Shown one piece after another: positions 39,177 to 46,975 of a stretch of 64,000 nt of DNA. The notes under the pieces are model-generated. The model had not been told where the DNA came from. It made no database searches and was given only the letters and a program-made list of their open reading frames with translations. This DNA comes from Polyangiaceae bacterium (GTDB taxonomy: Bacteria; Myxococcota_A; Polyangia; Polyangiales; Polyangiaceae), in the NCBI GenBank assembly GCA_015075635.1, contig JABTUA010000002.1, positions 3,042,708 through 3,106,707 on the forward strand, given 5' to 3'. The position numbers were made by a program, and so were the translations under genes. Within the stretch, counting starts at the first letter, position 1. Each line of letters starts with the position of its first letter.

Positions 39177-40814
39177 ATGGGACGAATCCGCTGGTTGGCA
39201 ACCGGCGTTCTCGCGCTGACCCAGAGCTGGGTCGAGCCGGCGCTCGCGCAGAACCCCCGCTCGGTCCCGCTCGGCGGTCGCACGGCCACCATGGGGGGCG
39301 CCGCGACCGCCGCGGGAAACGACTCCGCCATGCCGTACGTGAACCCCGCCGGCCTTTCCGCGTTGCCGGCCGACGTGTTCGCGGTGTCGGCCAACATCTA
39401 CCAGTACCAGACGCGGACCTTCCACGGACTCTTCGCGCCGCGAGGCGTGAGCGCAGCGTTCGGCGGCGCTCACTTCTTCGAGGACGAGAGGTACGAATCG
39501 ACCGCGGTCAGCGAGCTGCCGACGAGCGTGATGTACGTGCGGCACTTGCCCGGGCAAAGCGGCATGGCGCACGCGCTCGCCATGTCCCTGGTCGTCCCCG
39601 CCCGCGAGCGCAACGAGATCCGGGCGTCGGCGCGCGTCGCGCTGCCGGGTGCTTCGGGCTTCGCCGAGCAGAGCCTCTCCACGTCGAGCGAGATCACCGA
39701 CTACTACATGGGCCCGAGCTACGCGCTGGCGCTGGGGGAGCGTCTGCGCTTCGGCGCCTCTTTGTATTTGCTCTATGCGCAGTCCTTTCGCAGCTACGAA
39801 TACTCCAGCTTCCAGTCGCTCACCGGTGGCACCATCATCTCCAAGTCGCAGCTCGCGAGCTCCAGCGTCGGGACGGCGCTCGGTGTGGTGCCCATCGTCG
39901 GAGCGCAGGTCGCGGTCAGCGATCGTCTCTGGCTCGGAGCCGGAGTAGCGGTGCCGTCGTTCCACGCCTGGGGGCGCGAGCGAACGCACAACGTGGCCTC
40001 GAACGCCTCGCCGAGCGCGACGCCGTCCGGGGTGGTCGTGCTCGAGCAGCAGGCCTTGTTCGAGGGCAACCTCCAGGACCGCCGGCCTCTGCGCGCCAAC
40101 CTGGGCATTGCCTGGGAGGACCGCGGCGCCTTCTCGGCGGCGCTCGACGTCTACTACTTCGCCGAGCTCCGTGGCGCCAACCGCTTCGACGGCCGTCGCA
40201 GGGTCAATCAGTTCCAGAGCGGGGAGATCCCGCGCCGCACCGACGAGCGTTTCATCGAGGAGCGAGACCTGGCTCGCGTGGTCGAGCTGGCGGCCGGCGT
40301 CGAGTACGCCTTCTCGCCGGTCTTGGCGGCGCGGGCCGGCGCCTTCTCGGACTTCTCCAGCGCGCGCGCGATCGACGAGCCGACCACCGGCGCGTTTCGC
40401 CTGCGCGAGGACCGCTACGGGGGGACGCTCGGCCTCGGCACGACGTTCGGGTCCTTCGACTCGACCATCGGGCTCGCCTACGCCTACGGCACGGGGAAGA
40501 TAGTGACCTTGGATCTGTTGAGCGACTCCACCAATCCGTTCGCGGCGGCGGAGACGCAGAGCCACACGTTCATGCTGCTCTTCTCCGGGGCGGTCACGAT
40601 CGAGGAGGCGAAGGAGACCATCCGTCGTCACGCGCCGGTTCGCGTGGACGCACCGGTCCGGGATCCCCTGGCTCCGGACCCGTCACCCGCCCCTCCGCCC
40701 GCCAAAGCGCCGAGCGCTCCGCAAGAGGACGCCGCCCCGCCTGCGCCACCGCCGCCGAGCGTGCCCGCCGAACCCGCTCCCGCCGTGGAGCCTCCTCCTG
40801 GAGAACCCCCATGA
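39177..40814 (+). CDS. FadL/OmpP1-like outer membrane protein with Pro-rich tail
   Basis: A 545-residue protein. After a signal peptide (about 1-25) comes the FadL-type opening VPLGGRTATMGGAATAAGNDSAMPYVNPAGLSAL, which in FadL forms the N-terminal hatch inside the barrel. About 400 residues of amphipathic strands follow (YALALGERLRFGASLYLLY, RLWLGAGVAVPSF, GLAYAYGTGKIV). The sequence then continues, unusually, into an 80-residue helical and Pro/Ala-rich tail (about 465-545). FadL homologues import hydrophobic compounds such as long-chain fatty acids; substrate here unknown. The start follows GGGAGGTGGG. The lipoprotein gene downstream overlaps its stop by ATGA. Confidence 0.75.
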   Translation: MGRIRWLATGVLALTQSWVEPALAQNPRSVPLGGRTATMGGAATAAGNDSAMPYVNPAGLSALPADVFAVSANIYQYQTRTFHGLFAPRGVSAAFGGAHFFEDERYESTAVSELPTSVMYVRHLPGQSGMAHALAMSLVVPARERNEIRASARVALPGASGFAEQSLSTSSEITDYYMGPSYALALGERLRFGASLYLLYAQSFRSYEYSSFQSLTGGTIISKSQLASSSVGTALGVVPIVGAQVAVSDRLWLGAGVAVPSFHAWGRERTHNVASNASPSATPSGVVVLEQQALFEGNLQDRRPLRANLGIAWEDRGAFSAALDVYYFAELRGANRFDGRRRVNQFQSGEIPRRTDERFIEERDLARVVELAAGVEYAFSPVLAARAGAFSDFSSARAIDEPTTGAFRLREDRYGGTLGLGTTFGSFDSTIGLAYAYGTGKIVTLDLLSDSTNPFAAAETQSHTFMLLFSGAVTIEEAKETIRRHAPVRVDAPVRDPLAPDPSPAPPPAKAPSAPQEDAAPPAPPPPSVPAEPAPAVEPPPGEPP

Positions 40815-41380
40815 ACCCGAGCCGACTCCTGCTCCCAGCGCTCTTGCTCCTGCCAGCTTGCAGCGAGTCTGACCCGACCGCGGGCGGCTCCGGCGCCTGT
40901 GTCAGCACGGCAACCTGCAAGCTCGGGGAAACCTGCGAGGTGCCGAGCGGCAAGTGCGTGCCCGAGCCCCCTGCTGGCCTGATGGGCAGCTACGAGTGCG
41001 GGTTCGAGGCTTCCGGTGTCGGCAAGAGCGAGGTCGTCGGCAATTTCGCCGGGGTCCGCTACCCGCTCACCAATGCAGTGAGCTGCAAGCTCGCGGCGGG
41101 CGCCGCCATCGTCACCGTCGTCGGACTCTCACAGACGGGGCAAGAAATCGGGTCGCTCACGGCGACGGTGGACCTCGCGCGCATCAGCCCCGGAGCGGCC
41201 ACGGAGCTCTTCGACAACACCGCCAGCACGCCTCTCGCCGCGGTCAACTCGGGCACGCTCTGGAAGGGGCAGGGCGAGATCATCGCGCTGGTGTCCTCGG
41301 GCAACATCTCCTACTCCGCGCTGCCGAGCGCCGGCGCCCAGGTGACCGGGTTCCTCAACGTCGCGTTGCGCGCACCTTGA
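40811..41380 (+). CDS. Small lipoprotein coupled to FadL-like gene
   Basis: A 189-residue lipoprotein (lipobox LPAC, about 14-17). A short disulfide-type motif, CVSTATCKLGETCEVPSGKCV (about 30-50), is followed by a beta-rich domain of about 130 residues (GSYECGFEASGVGKSEV, AAIVTVVGLSQTGQEIGSLTATVDLARI, GFLNVALRAP). The family is not recognised. The ATGA overlap with the FadL-like gene suggests a shared pathway, perhaps a periplasmic or surface partner of that channel. It converges with the lipoprotein gene ending at 41476. Confidence 0.7.
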   Translation: MNPSRLLLPALLLLPACSESDPTAGGSGACVSTATCKLGETCEVPSGKCVPEPPAGLMGSYECGFEASGVGKSEVVGNFAGVRYPLTNAVSCKLAAGAAIVTVVGLSQTGQEIGSLTATVDLARISPGAATELFDNTASTPLAAVNSGTLWKGQGEIIALVSSGNISYSALPSAGAQVTGFLNVALRAP

Positions 41381-41433
41381 GCCGCGCGAGCCGTGCGGAC
41401 CACGCCGCTGGTTGCGTCGTCGCCCCTTGCCCC

Positions 41434-41447
41434 GGCTCGAACGAGCC
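41434..41447. terminator. Possible hairpin terminator
   Basis: GGCTCG-AA-CGAGCC, a 6-bp stem with a 2-base loop, sits in the 95-base gap between two convergent lipoprotein genes and is followed by CCCCGAAGGGCCCCCC. The short stem and lack of a T run make this only a candidate. Confidence 0.3.
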
Positions 41448-41475
41448 CCGAAGGGCCCCCCCTCCCCCGCTCCCC

Positions 41476-42495
41476 TCACGGCTTCGGCAACAGCGCCGTG
41501 GCGCGCGGCAGCTCGGCGAGGTTGGCTCCGGCGCACACCGGCAGGCCATTGGCGCCGTTGGGGTCGGCCGTGGTGGACATGCGGCACTTGGGCGCGCAGA
41601 AGCCGGGACCGGTGGCCAGGTTCCCAGCGTCGCCGCCGCTGATGGTCGCGCCCGGAACTCGGCTGGCCGCGGGGCAGACGGTCGTGGAGAAGGCACCCTC
41701 CGGGAACTTCTCGATGAACCAGCCGGGGAACAGATCGCCGGTCGGGCGATCGGTCCAGGTCTTGTCGGTGTCGTCGTAGTCCGCCGTCGTCCACTCCAGC
41801 AACGAGTCTTCGGCCTGGCCGCGGGCCAGGATCATGCGGAACTGCATGCCCGAGCTGCCCAGGTCGGCCCAGTAGGAGTCGTTGCCGGTGCCGCCGTCGG
41901 CGACGACGTCGAACTCCATGGCGTCGGCAACCTCGACGTTGGCGAGCGCTGGCGACGTGGGCGTGAGCTTCCAGTACACGGAGCCCGAGTAGCCGCCGTC
42001 GACGAACCAGGGCCACTCCCCGTCGGGGTTCTGCGTGCTGATCTTGTAGACGTAGATGGTCTCCTCCATCCGCAGCGTGCCGTCCGAGTTCTTGCTGAAG
42101 ATGTAGCTGCCGGTGTCCGTGCAGCGCACCGACTCGTAGCCCTTGATGGCCCCCTTCTCGAAGGCGCCGCAGTAGCTGCCCTTGCCGTAGGTGCCGTGGA
42201 CGAACCCGAAGTGACCTTGCTGGAGCACCCACTCGGTGATCGTGAGCGACGGCCCGGAGTCCGCGCCGCCGCTGCCGCTCTGGCCGCCGGAACCGGACGC
42301 GCCGCCGGAACCGGACGCGCCGCCGGTCGCCGACGAGCCGCCGGCCCCCGCGGCGCCGCCGGAGCCCGCCCCGCCGCCGCTGCCGCTGGCACCGCCGGTG
42401 CCGCCCGAGCTCGAGCTCTCGTCGTCGCTGCACGCGGCCACGACCATCAGTGCGAGACACGCGGCGCTCGCCGCAATACCGGTTCGTCCAAACAT
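41476..42495 (-). CDS. Sigma-54-driven Gly-rich lipoprotein
   Basis: A 339-residue lipoprotein with lipobox VAAC (about 19-22), a Gly/Ser/Ala linker of about 50 residues (GGTGGASGSGGGAGSGG type), and a body of about 260 residues. The body opens SLTITEWVLQQGHFGFVHGTYG and later has GGTGNDSYWADLGSS and FPGWFIEKFPEGAFST. Six cysteines lie in the body. No family was recognised; overall it resembles a secreted carbohydrate- or protein-binding fold. Its promoter region holds a consensus -24/-12 element and, further up, a palindromic enhancer candidate next to the FHA-activator gene, so it is the likely target of that regulator. Confidence 0.75.
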   Translation of the reverse strand: MFGRTGIAASAACLALMVVAACSDDESSSSGGTGGASGSGGGAGSGGAAGAGGSSATGGASGSGGASGSGGQSGSGGADSGPSLTITEWVLQQGHFGFVHGTYGKGSYCGAFEKGAIKGYESVRCTDTGSYIFSKNSDGTLRMEETIYVYKISTQNPDGEWPWFVDGGYSGSVYWKLTPTSPALANVEVADAMEFDVVADGGTGNDSYWADLGSSGMQFRMILARGQAEDSLLEWTTADYDDTDKTWTDRPTGDLFPGWFIEKFPEGAFSTTVCPAASRVPGATISGGDAGNLATGPGFCAPKCRMSTTADPNGANGLPVCAGANLAELPRATALLPKP

Positions 42496-42549
42496 GAAGC
42501 AACCTCCTGTCGAGCGCGAGCCCCACCGGCTGCGCGCTCGGAGCCTCAC

Positions 42550-42565
42550 TGCAACGCGGGTGCCA
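42550..42565 (-). promoter_or_regulatory. Sigma-54 (-24/-12) promoter
   Basis: The minus strand reads TGGCACCCGCGTTGCA, a perfect match to TGGCAC-N5-TTGCA. The expected start near 42538 leaves a leader of about 43 bases to the ATG at 42495, which has an AGGAGG ribosome site (minus strand, in the bases just before the start). It drives the lipoprotein gene at 41476-42495. Confidence 0.75.
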
Positions 42566-42622
42566 GCACTCTTGGGAGGCATTTGCGCTGCAATCCGCCC
42601 GCGGAGTTCGCGGAGGGCTCGT

Positions 42623-42650
42623 CGCGAACGTCCGCGAACGTTCGCGAACG
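42623..42650. promoter_or_regulatory. Enhancer-like 10-bp repeats and palindrome
   Basis: CGCGAACG occurs three times at exact 10-bp spacing (42623, 42633, 42643), creating the 14-bp perfect palindrome CGCGAACGTTCGCG (42633-42646). Its centre lies about 75 bp upstream of the -24 element at 42565, immediately after the stop of the FHA-type sigma-54 activator gene. One helical turn per repeat and the distance fit an upstream activating sequence for that activator. Confidence 0.6.
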
Positions 42651-42653
42651 CCG

Positions 42654-44012
42654 TCAGCGTCCCGACCGCAGGGCTTCGAGGTCGAGCTCGCCGTGCGCCC
42701 GAATCAGGCGATAGGCGCGTGGACGCGAGATGCCGACGAGCTCGGCGGCCCGCGACACGTTGCCGCCGCACTCCTCGAGCGCCGTGGTGAGCGCGGCGAA
42801 GTCCCGGACGTCGTCCGCCGGAGTGCTCCGGCCTTCGCGCCTTCCCGCGCCGGCGGCGCGGGGTGGGTCGGCGCGCCCGATCGCGCTCTGCCCGGAGAGG
42901 GTCAATCGATCGGGCAGGTGCTCGACGCGCAAGCTGGGCGCGGACTCGTGGAGCGCCATCATGCGGCGCGCGAGCAGGTCGAGCTCGCGCACGTTGTAGG
43001 GCCAGTCGTGGCGGCACAGCGCTTCGATCAGACGCGGGTCGAGGGCGGGCAGCCGCGAGACGTGCCGCGACGCCAGACGGGTGAACAAGAACGGCACCTC
43101 CTGGATGCGCTCGCGCAGCGGTGGAAGCCTGACCGTGGCGCCGTCGAGCCGGGCCAGGAGATCTGCTCGGAAGCGCTTCTGGCCGACGGCCTCGTGCAGC
43201 GAGGTCTGAGCAGCAGCGACGAGGCGAACGTCCACTGGCACGGGCCGCGTCTCTCCGAGCGGGACCACTTCACGCGCCTCGATCGCGCGCAGCACTTTCG
43301 CCTGCAAGGGGAGCGGCAGATCCACCACCTCGTCGAGCAACAGCGTACCGCCGTCGGCGGCGCGAAAGTGACCCTGGCTCGGGCGGTCCGCGCCGGTGAA
43401 CGCGCCCTTGCGATACCCGAACAGCTCCGCTTCGGCGAGCGACTCCGGCAGCGCCGCGCAGTTGAGCGCGACGAACGCGCCGTTGCGGCCGGTCCAGCTG
43501 TGGATGGCGCGAGCCACTCGCTCCTTGCCCGTTCCCGTCTCGCCCTCGATGATCACCGGCAAGTCGGTCCGAGCGACCGCCCGCGCCGCGTCCAACACCG
43601 GCCAGAACACCGGACCGGCGAGCAGCCCAGGGAAGGGCTCACCGAACCCGACCAACTCGGGCTCGCGCGCCACCACGACCCCGACACAAGCGCCGAGGCG
43701 AAGCACGTCGCCCGCTTGGAGCGGGCACTCTTCGACACGAGCGCCGTTCACGTGGACGCCGTTCTTGCTGCCCAGGTCGCGGATCCGGGGGCCAGAGCCA
43801 TCCAGCAGGACCTCCGCGTGGTAGCGCGACACGGCCTCGGCCTCGAGCCGCGTACGGCACTTTTCGCCACGCCCGAGCAGGAAGCGCCCGACGTCGAGCG
43901 GGCTGACGGGCCCCTCCGGCGACGGGTGAACCCAGCGGATGATCAGCGCGCTGCCAATCGGTGCGGAGCCGATCGTGCTCTGGAAGGGAGCGGTGGTCTG
44001 GTGGGCGCTCAT
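42654..44012 (-). CDS. FHA-domain sigma-54 enhancer-binding protein
   Basis: A 452-residue transcription activator. The N-terminal FHA domain (about 40-110: FLLGRGEKC, VSRYHAEVLL, DLGSKNGVHVNG) should bind a phosphothreonine peptide. The AAA+ domain follows, with Walker A IEGETGTGKERVARAIH (about 150-166), the sigma-54 contact motif GAFTGA, and Walker B GGTLLLDEV. A Fis-type HTH closes the protein (GNVSRAAELVGISRPRAYRLI). Proteins of this layout are regulated by Ser/Thr kinases, and a kinase gene lies three genes upstream on the same strand (45557-46930). It begins 5 bases after the lipoprotein stop at 44018. Confidence 0.92.
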   Translation of the reverse strand: MSAHQTTAPFQSTIGSAPIGSALIIRWVHPSPEGPVSPLDVGRFLLGRGEKCRTRLEAEAVSRYHAEVLLDGSGPRIRDLGSKNGVHVNGARVEECPLQAGDVLRLGACVGVVVAREPELVGFGEPFPGLLAGPVFWPVLDAARAVARTDLPVIIEGETGTGKERVARAIHSWTGRNGAFVALNCAALPESLAEAELFGYRKGAFTGADRPSQGHFRAADGGTLLLDEVVDLPLPLQAKVLRAIEAREVVPLGETRPVPVDVRLVAAAQTSLHEAVGQKRFRADLLARLDGATVRLPPLRERIQEVPFLFTRLASRHVSRLPALDPRLIEALCRHDWPYNVRELDLLARRMMALHESAPSLRVEHLPDRLTLSGQSAIGRADPPRAAGAGRREGRSTPADDVRDFAALTTALEECGGNVSRAAELVGISRPRAYRLIRAHGELDLEALRSGR

Positions 44013-44017
44013 GGTCC

Positions 44018-44554
44018 TCAGTTGCACCAGCCGAAGGTGCCGACCTTGATCGGGTCGTACATCGAGCAAGCCGAACCCGGGCAGTCCGCACTCGTGCAGC
44101 AGAACCTCACGCATTTGGCCGTCCCGCAGTGGAGCGTCGGCTTGCACCACGGGCCGCTCACGCCGTTGCAGGGCTGGCCTTCCTCCACGGTGCCGGTGGG
44201 GAAGCACACGAACCCGTAGGAGCTGCCGTTCGCCGCCATGTCACAGGCCGTGTCCGCACCGCAGCCTTCGTTGGTCATCGGGTTGCACCCGATGGTGACC
44301 GAGCCGTATTTCACGCAGCTCGGGGGAAACTCGAGGGGGCCCAGCGCGTCCTCGAGCGCGTCCGAGGTCGGCGAGTCCGCCTGCCCGGAGTCTTGCCCGC
44401 CGGTCGAAGCCTCGATGTCGCCGTCGAGCTCGCTCCCCGCGTCTCCCGCAACGCCCGCCTGCCCTCCCGAGGCCATGTTCACCTCGTCGAGGTTGGCGAC
44501 GGACTCGCAGCCCACGAGGAGCGAAATTGACAGCAACGTTCGAATCCACGTCAT
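44018..44554 (-). CDS. Cys-rich lipoprotein in kinase/activator operon
   Basis: A 178-residue lipoprotein (lipobox LVGC, about 12-15). An acidic, Gly/Ser/Asp-rich linker (about 20-70) carries a C-terminal domain with about 14 cysteines: SCVKYGSVTIGCNPMTNEGCGADTACDM, then CCTSADCPGSACSMYDP...GWCN. Such Cys knots are common in secreted myxobacterial proteins and should be disulfide-linked. It lies between the PEGA gene (11 bases upstream) and the FHA activator (5 bases downstream). In the second cluster this place is taken by an RCC1-repeat lipoprotein. A surface ligand or sensor is inferred. Confidence 0.78.
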   Translation of the reverse strand: MTWIRTLLSISLLVGCESVANLDEVNMASGGQAGVAGDAGSELDGDIEASTGGQDSGQADSPTSDALEDALGPLEFPPSCVKYGSVTIGCNPMTNEGCGADTACDMAANGSSYGFVCFPTGTVEEGQPCNGVSGPWCKPTLHCGTAKCVRFCCTSADCPGSACSMYDPIKVGTFGWCN

Positions 44555-44565
44555 TGGGGAGCTCC

Positions 44566-45567
44566 TCAGAAACGTCCTTCGAGTCCCAGCGCCCCGAGCC
44601 CCGCCACCGGCCAGACCGACGACCGGGACCCACGGGCGGCGGGCTCGGAGCTGGAGAGGAAATAGCCGGACACGCCGACGCCGATCCCCACCGCACCCAC
44701 GGCGAAGGCGACGTTGGACACGGTGGCCAGACGCGCGGCGGAGTCGTAGTCGTCCTGCCGGCTCGGCGGGCAGCCGCTGCTCGGACAGGAGCTCCGGAGA
44801 TCGGACGAGCGCTGGATCGCCATGATGCCGGTGATGGATCCGACGGCGACACCGGCCACCGCGGCGGAGGCTCCCCCGATCATCAGCCAGCGACCTGACG
44901 ACGTGGGTTGGCGCTCGGCCGCCGGGGGCGCGGGCTCCACCTGTGCTTTCGCGGTGCGCGCCGGTGGTGGCTTCGACGGTGCGTCCGGTTCCGGGATGCG
45001 CACGAGCGTCGGGCTCAGCTCTCGTGTCTCGCCTTCGGCCAGCGTGACCTCCAGGCGCACCTCTTCGTGCCCCGGCGCGCTGACCACGACGACGTGCTTG
45101 CCGGGATCCAGCTTGCGCACCAGGCCCACCGCGCCGTCGGCGAGCACTGCTCCGTCGATGACCACGCGGGCGCCCTCGACGCGGACGACCAAGCCGGCGA
45201 TCCGGGCCTCCAGATCCCGTGCCGCTGCGGCAGCCTCCTGCCGCGCCTTGGCGAACACCGGGGACTCGCCGTGCTGCACGGAGGAGCGGATCACCTGCAA
45301 GGCGACGTCGCGGGCCTCGACCAGCCTTCCGAGCTGCGTGAACGCACGCACCACCGCCATTCCCGTCGGAGGAACGTTCATGATGCCGTGCGCGGCCTGG
45401 TAGGCACGCAGCGCCTGAGCCGCATCGCCCTCGTTCGAGTATCGGTCCCCCTCCTTCATCAGCGCGCGGGCGGTCTCGCGATCGGCGGCGGTCGGTTCCG
45501 CTCCGGCCGGCGACACGAAGAGAGCGACCGACACGACTAGGGCAGCGAACAACCGCTCAGAACCCAT
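44566..45567 (-). CDS. PEGA-domain membrane protein
   Basis: A 333-residue protein. A signal peptide (about 1-23) is followed by a TPR-like helical region (about 27-120: ALMKEGDRYSNEGDAAQALRAYQAAH), a PEGA domain (about 124-190: GLVVRVEGARVVIDGAVLADG...PGKHVVVVSAPGHEE), a Pro-rich linker, and two hydrophobic helices (about 232-252 and 285-305) flanking CPSSGCPPSRQDDYDSAARL. It ends LGALGLEGRF. The first 11 bases overlap the kinase gene, so the two are coupled. Its counterpart at 58873 has the same order, the same Cys pair between the helices, and the same GRF end. Confidence 0.82.
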   Translation of the reverse strand: MGSERLFAALVVSVALFVSPAGAEPTAADRETARALMKEGDRYSNEGDAAQALRAYQAAHGIMNVPPTGMAVVRAFTQLGRLVEARDVALQVIRSSVQHGESPVFAKARQEAAAAARDLEARIAGLVVRVEGARVVIDGAVLADGAVGLVRKLDPGKHVVVVSAPGHEEVRLEVTLAEGETRELSPTLVRIPEPDAPSKPPPARTAKAQVEPAPPAAERQPTSSGRWLMIGGASAAVAGVAVGSITGIMAIQRSSDLRSSCPSSGCPPSRQDDYDSAARLATVSNVAFAVGAVGIGVGVSGYFLSSSEPAARGSRSSVWPVAGLGALGLEGRF

Positions 45568-46930
45568 ACGGGTCCTCCGGATGAGAGAGACTCTTGGGAG
45601 CGGCGCTCGGGCTCGGTCGGTTCAGCCTCGCGCGCGGTCGCTTCGCTTCCCCAGGCGCGGGAGCAGCGGCGCTCCTGGCGGGCGGTTCCGGCTGCGCGCT
45701 CGGCAGTGGCCCGCTCGGCGACGAGGTCGAGCCGGTCGCTGCCGGCGCTACGGTCGGTGCTCCGCGCTCCGGCTCCGAGACCGCCGCCGCGCCGGGTGGC
45801 TCGGGCGGGCTCGACCGGGTGACGGCCAGGGCGGTCCCGATCGCCAGCGCGACGCCGACGCCCACAGGCAGGAGCCAGCGACGCCGCTCCGGGCCCACGC
45901 GCGCGGGCGCCTCCGGTGGCTCGGCGGAGTCGCGGGCGTCGCCGGTGAGCGCGAGCGTTTCGGTGCTCTCCGAGTCGCCCGCGACTGGCGGAATCACCGC
46001 ACCGAGAGGCGACGCGGCGCGCGGCGGCCCGAAGGACGACGCCTCCCGCTCGGCAAAGCGCTGGAGCACCTGGAGCACGGGCCGAAGATCGCTCGGCCTG
46101 GCGCTCCGGTCCCGAGACAGCATGCCGTCGATCAGGGCCGCGAGCTCCGGCGGGACGTGCGGCGCCACCTCGCGCAGCGGCGCGATGCTGCCGGCCACGA
46201 TGATCTTGTAGACCTGCCCGACGCTGGGAGCCTCCGTCGGGACGATCCCCGACAGGCACCGGTACAGAATGATCCCCAGCGCCCAAATGTCCGCGCGGTG
46301 ATCCAGGTCGGCTTCCGCGAACACCTGCTCGGGCGACATGTACACGGGGGTGCCGAGGATCGCCCCGGTGTGGGTGAGCCCAGCGTCTTTCCGGGTGTCG
46401 TCGTCGAGCATGGTGACCTTCGCGATCCCGAAGTCGAGGACCTTGACCACGCTGCCACCGCCGCGCTCACGCTGGAGGAAGATGTTGTCCGGCTTGAGAT
46501 CCCGGTGGATGATGCCTTCGGCGTGCGCGGCACCGACCGCGGACACGACCGCGGACATGATCTCGGCCGTCTGAGCGACCGACAGCTTCCCGACGCGCGC
46601 GAGCCGGCCGGCGAGGGACTCGCCCTCGAGGAGCTCCAACACCAAGACCGGCGATCCTTCGGAGACCTCGAGGAAGTCCAGCACTTCTACGACGTTCGGG
46701 TGGGAAACGGCAGACGCGGCCCGGGCCTCCCGCAGAAAGCGACGGCGACTCTCCTCGGACTCCTCCGAGCGCCGCAGGAACTTCAGGGCGACGGCCCGCC
46801 GCGTGACCATGTGACTCGCGGCCCATACAGATCCCATGCCACCCTGCCCGATGCGGCGATCGAGGCGATAGCGGTCCGCGACCACCTGCCCGGGGGCGAG
46901 CTCGGTCCGGCCATTCCACGCCCCTGGCAT
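45557..46930 (-). CDS. Transmembrane Ser/Thr protein kinase
   Basis: A 457-residue Hanks-type kinase. The kinase domain spans about 20-290: IGQGGMGSVWAA, VALKFL (Lys50), IIHRDLKPDNIF, VKVLDFGIAKV, GTPVYMSPEQ and DRSARPSDL. All catalytic residues are kept. A single transmembrane helix at about 350-370 (LLPVGVGVALAIGTALAVT) is followed by an 80-residue Ala/Pro-rich extracytoplasmic tail. ATG 46930 was chosen over an in-frame TTG at 46966 because the conserved opening begins soon after. It heads the overlapping operon kinase - PEGA protein - Cys-rich lipoprotein - FHA activator. The FHA domain is the natural reader of its phosphorylation. Confidence 0.9.
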   Translation of the reverse strand: MPGAWNGRTELAPGQVVADRYRLDRRIGQGGMGSVWAASHMVTRRAVALKFLRRSEESEESRRRFLREARAASAVSHPNVVEVLDFLEVSEGSPVLVLELLEGESLAGRLARVGKLSVAQTAEIMSAVVSAVGAAHAEGIIHRDLKPDNIFLQRERGGGSVVKVLDFGIAKVTMLDDDTRKDAGLTHTGAILGTPVYMSPEQVFAEADLDHRADIWALGIILYRCLSGIVPTEAPSVGQVYKIIVAGSIAPLREVAPHVPPELAALIDGMLSRDRSARPSDLRPVLQVLQRFAEREASSFGPPRAASPLGAVIPPVAGDSESTETLALTGDARDSAEPPEAPARVGPERRRWLLPVGVGVALAIGTALAVTRSSPPEPPGAAAVSEPERGAPTVAPAATGSTSSPSGPLPSAQPEPPARSAAAPAPGEAKRPRARLNRPSPSAAPKSLSHPEDPYGF

Positions 46931-46975
46931 GGTCGACCAATTGTCACCGGCCGAACCAGCCCTCAATGACGGGGA

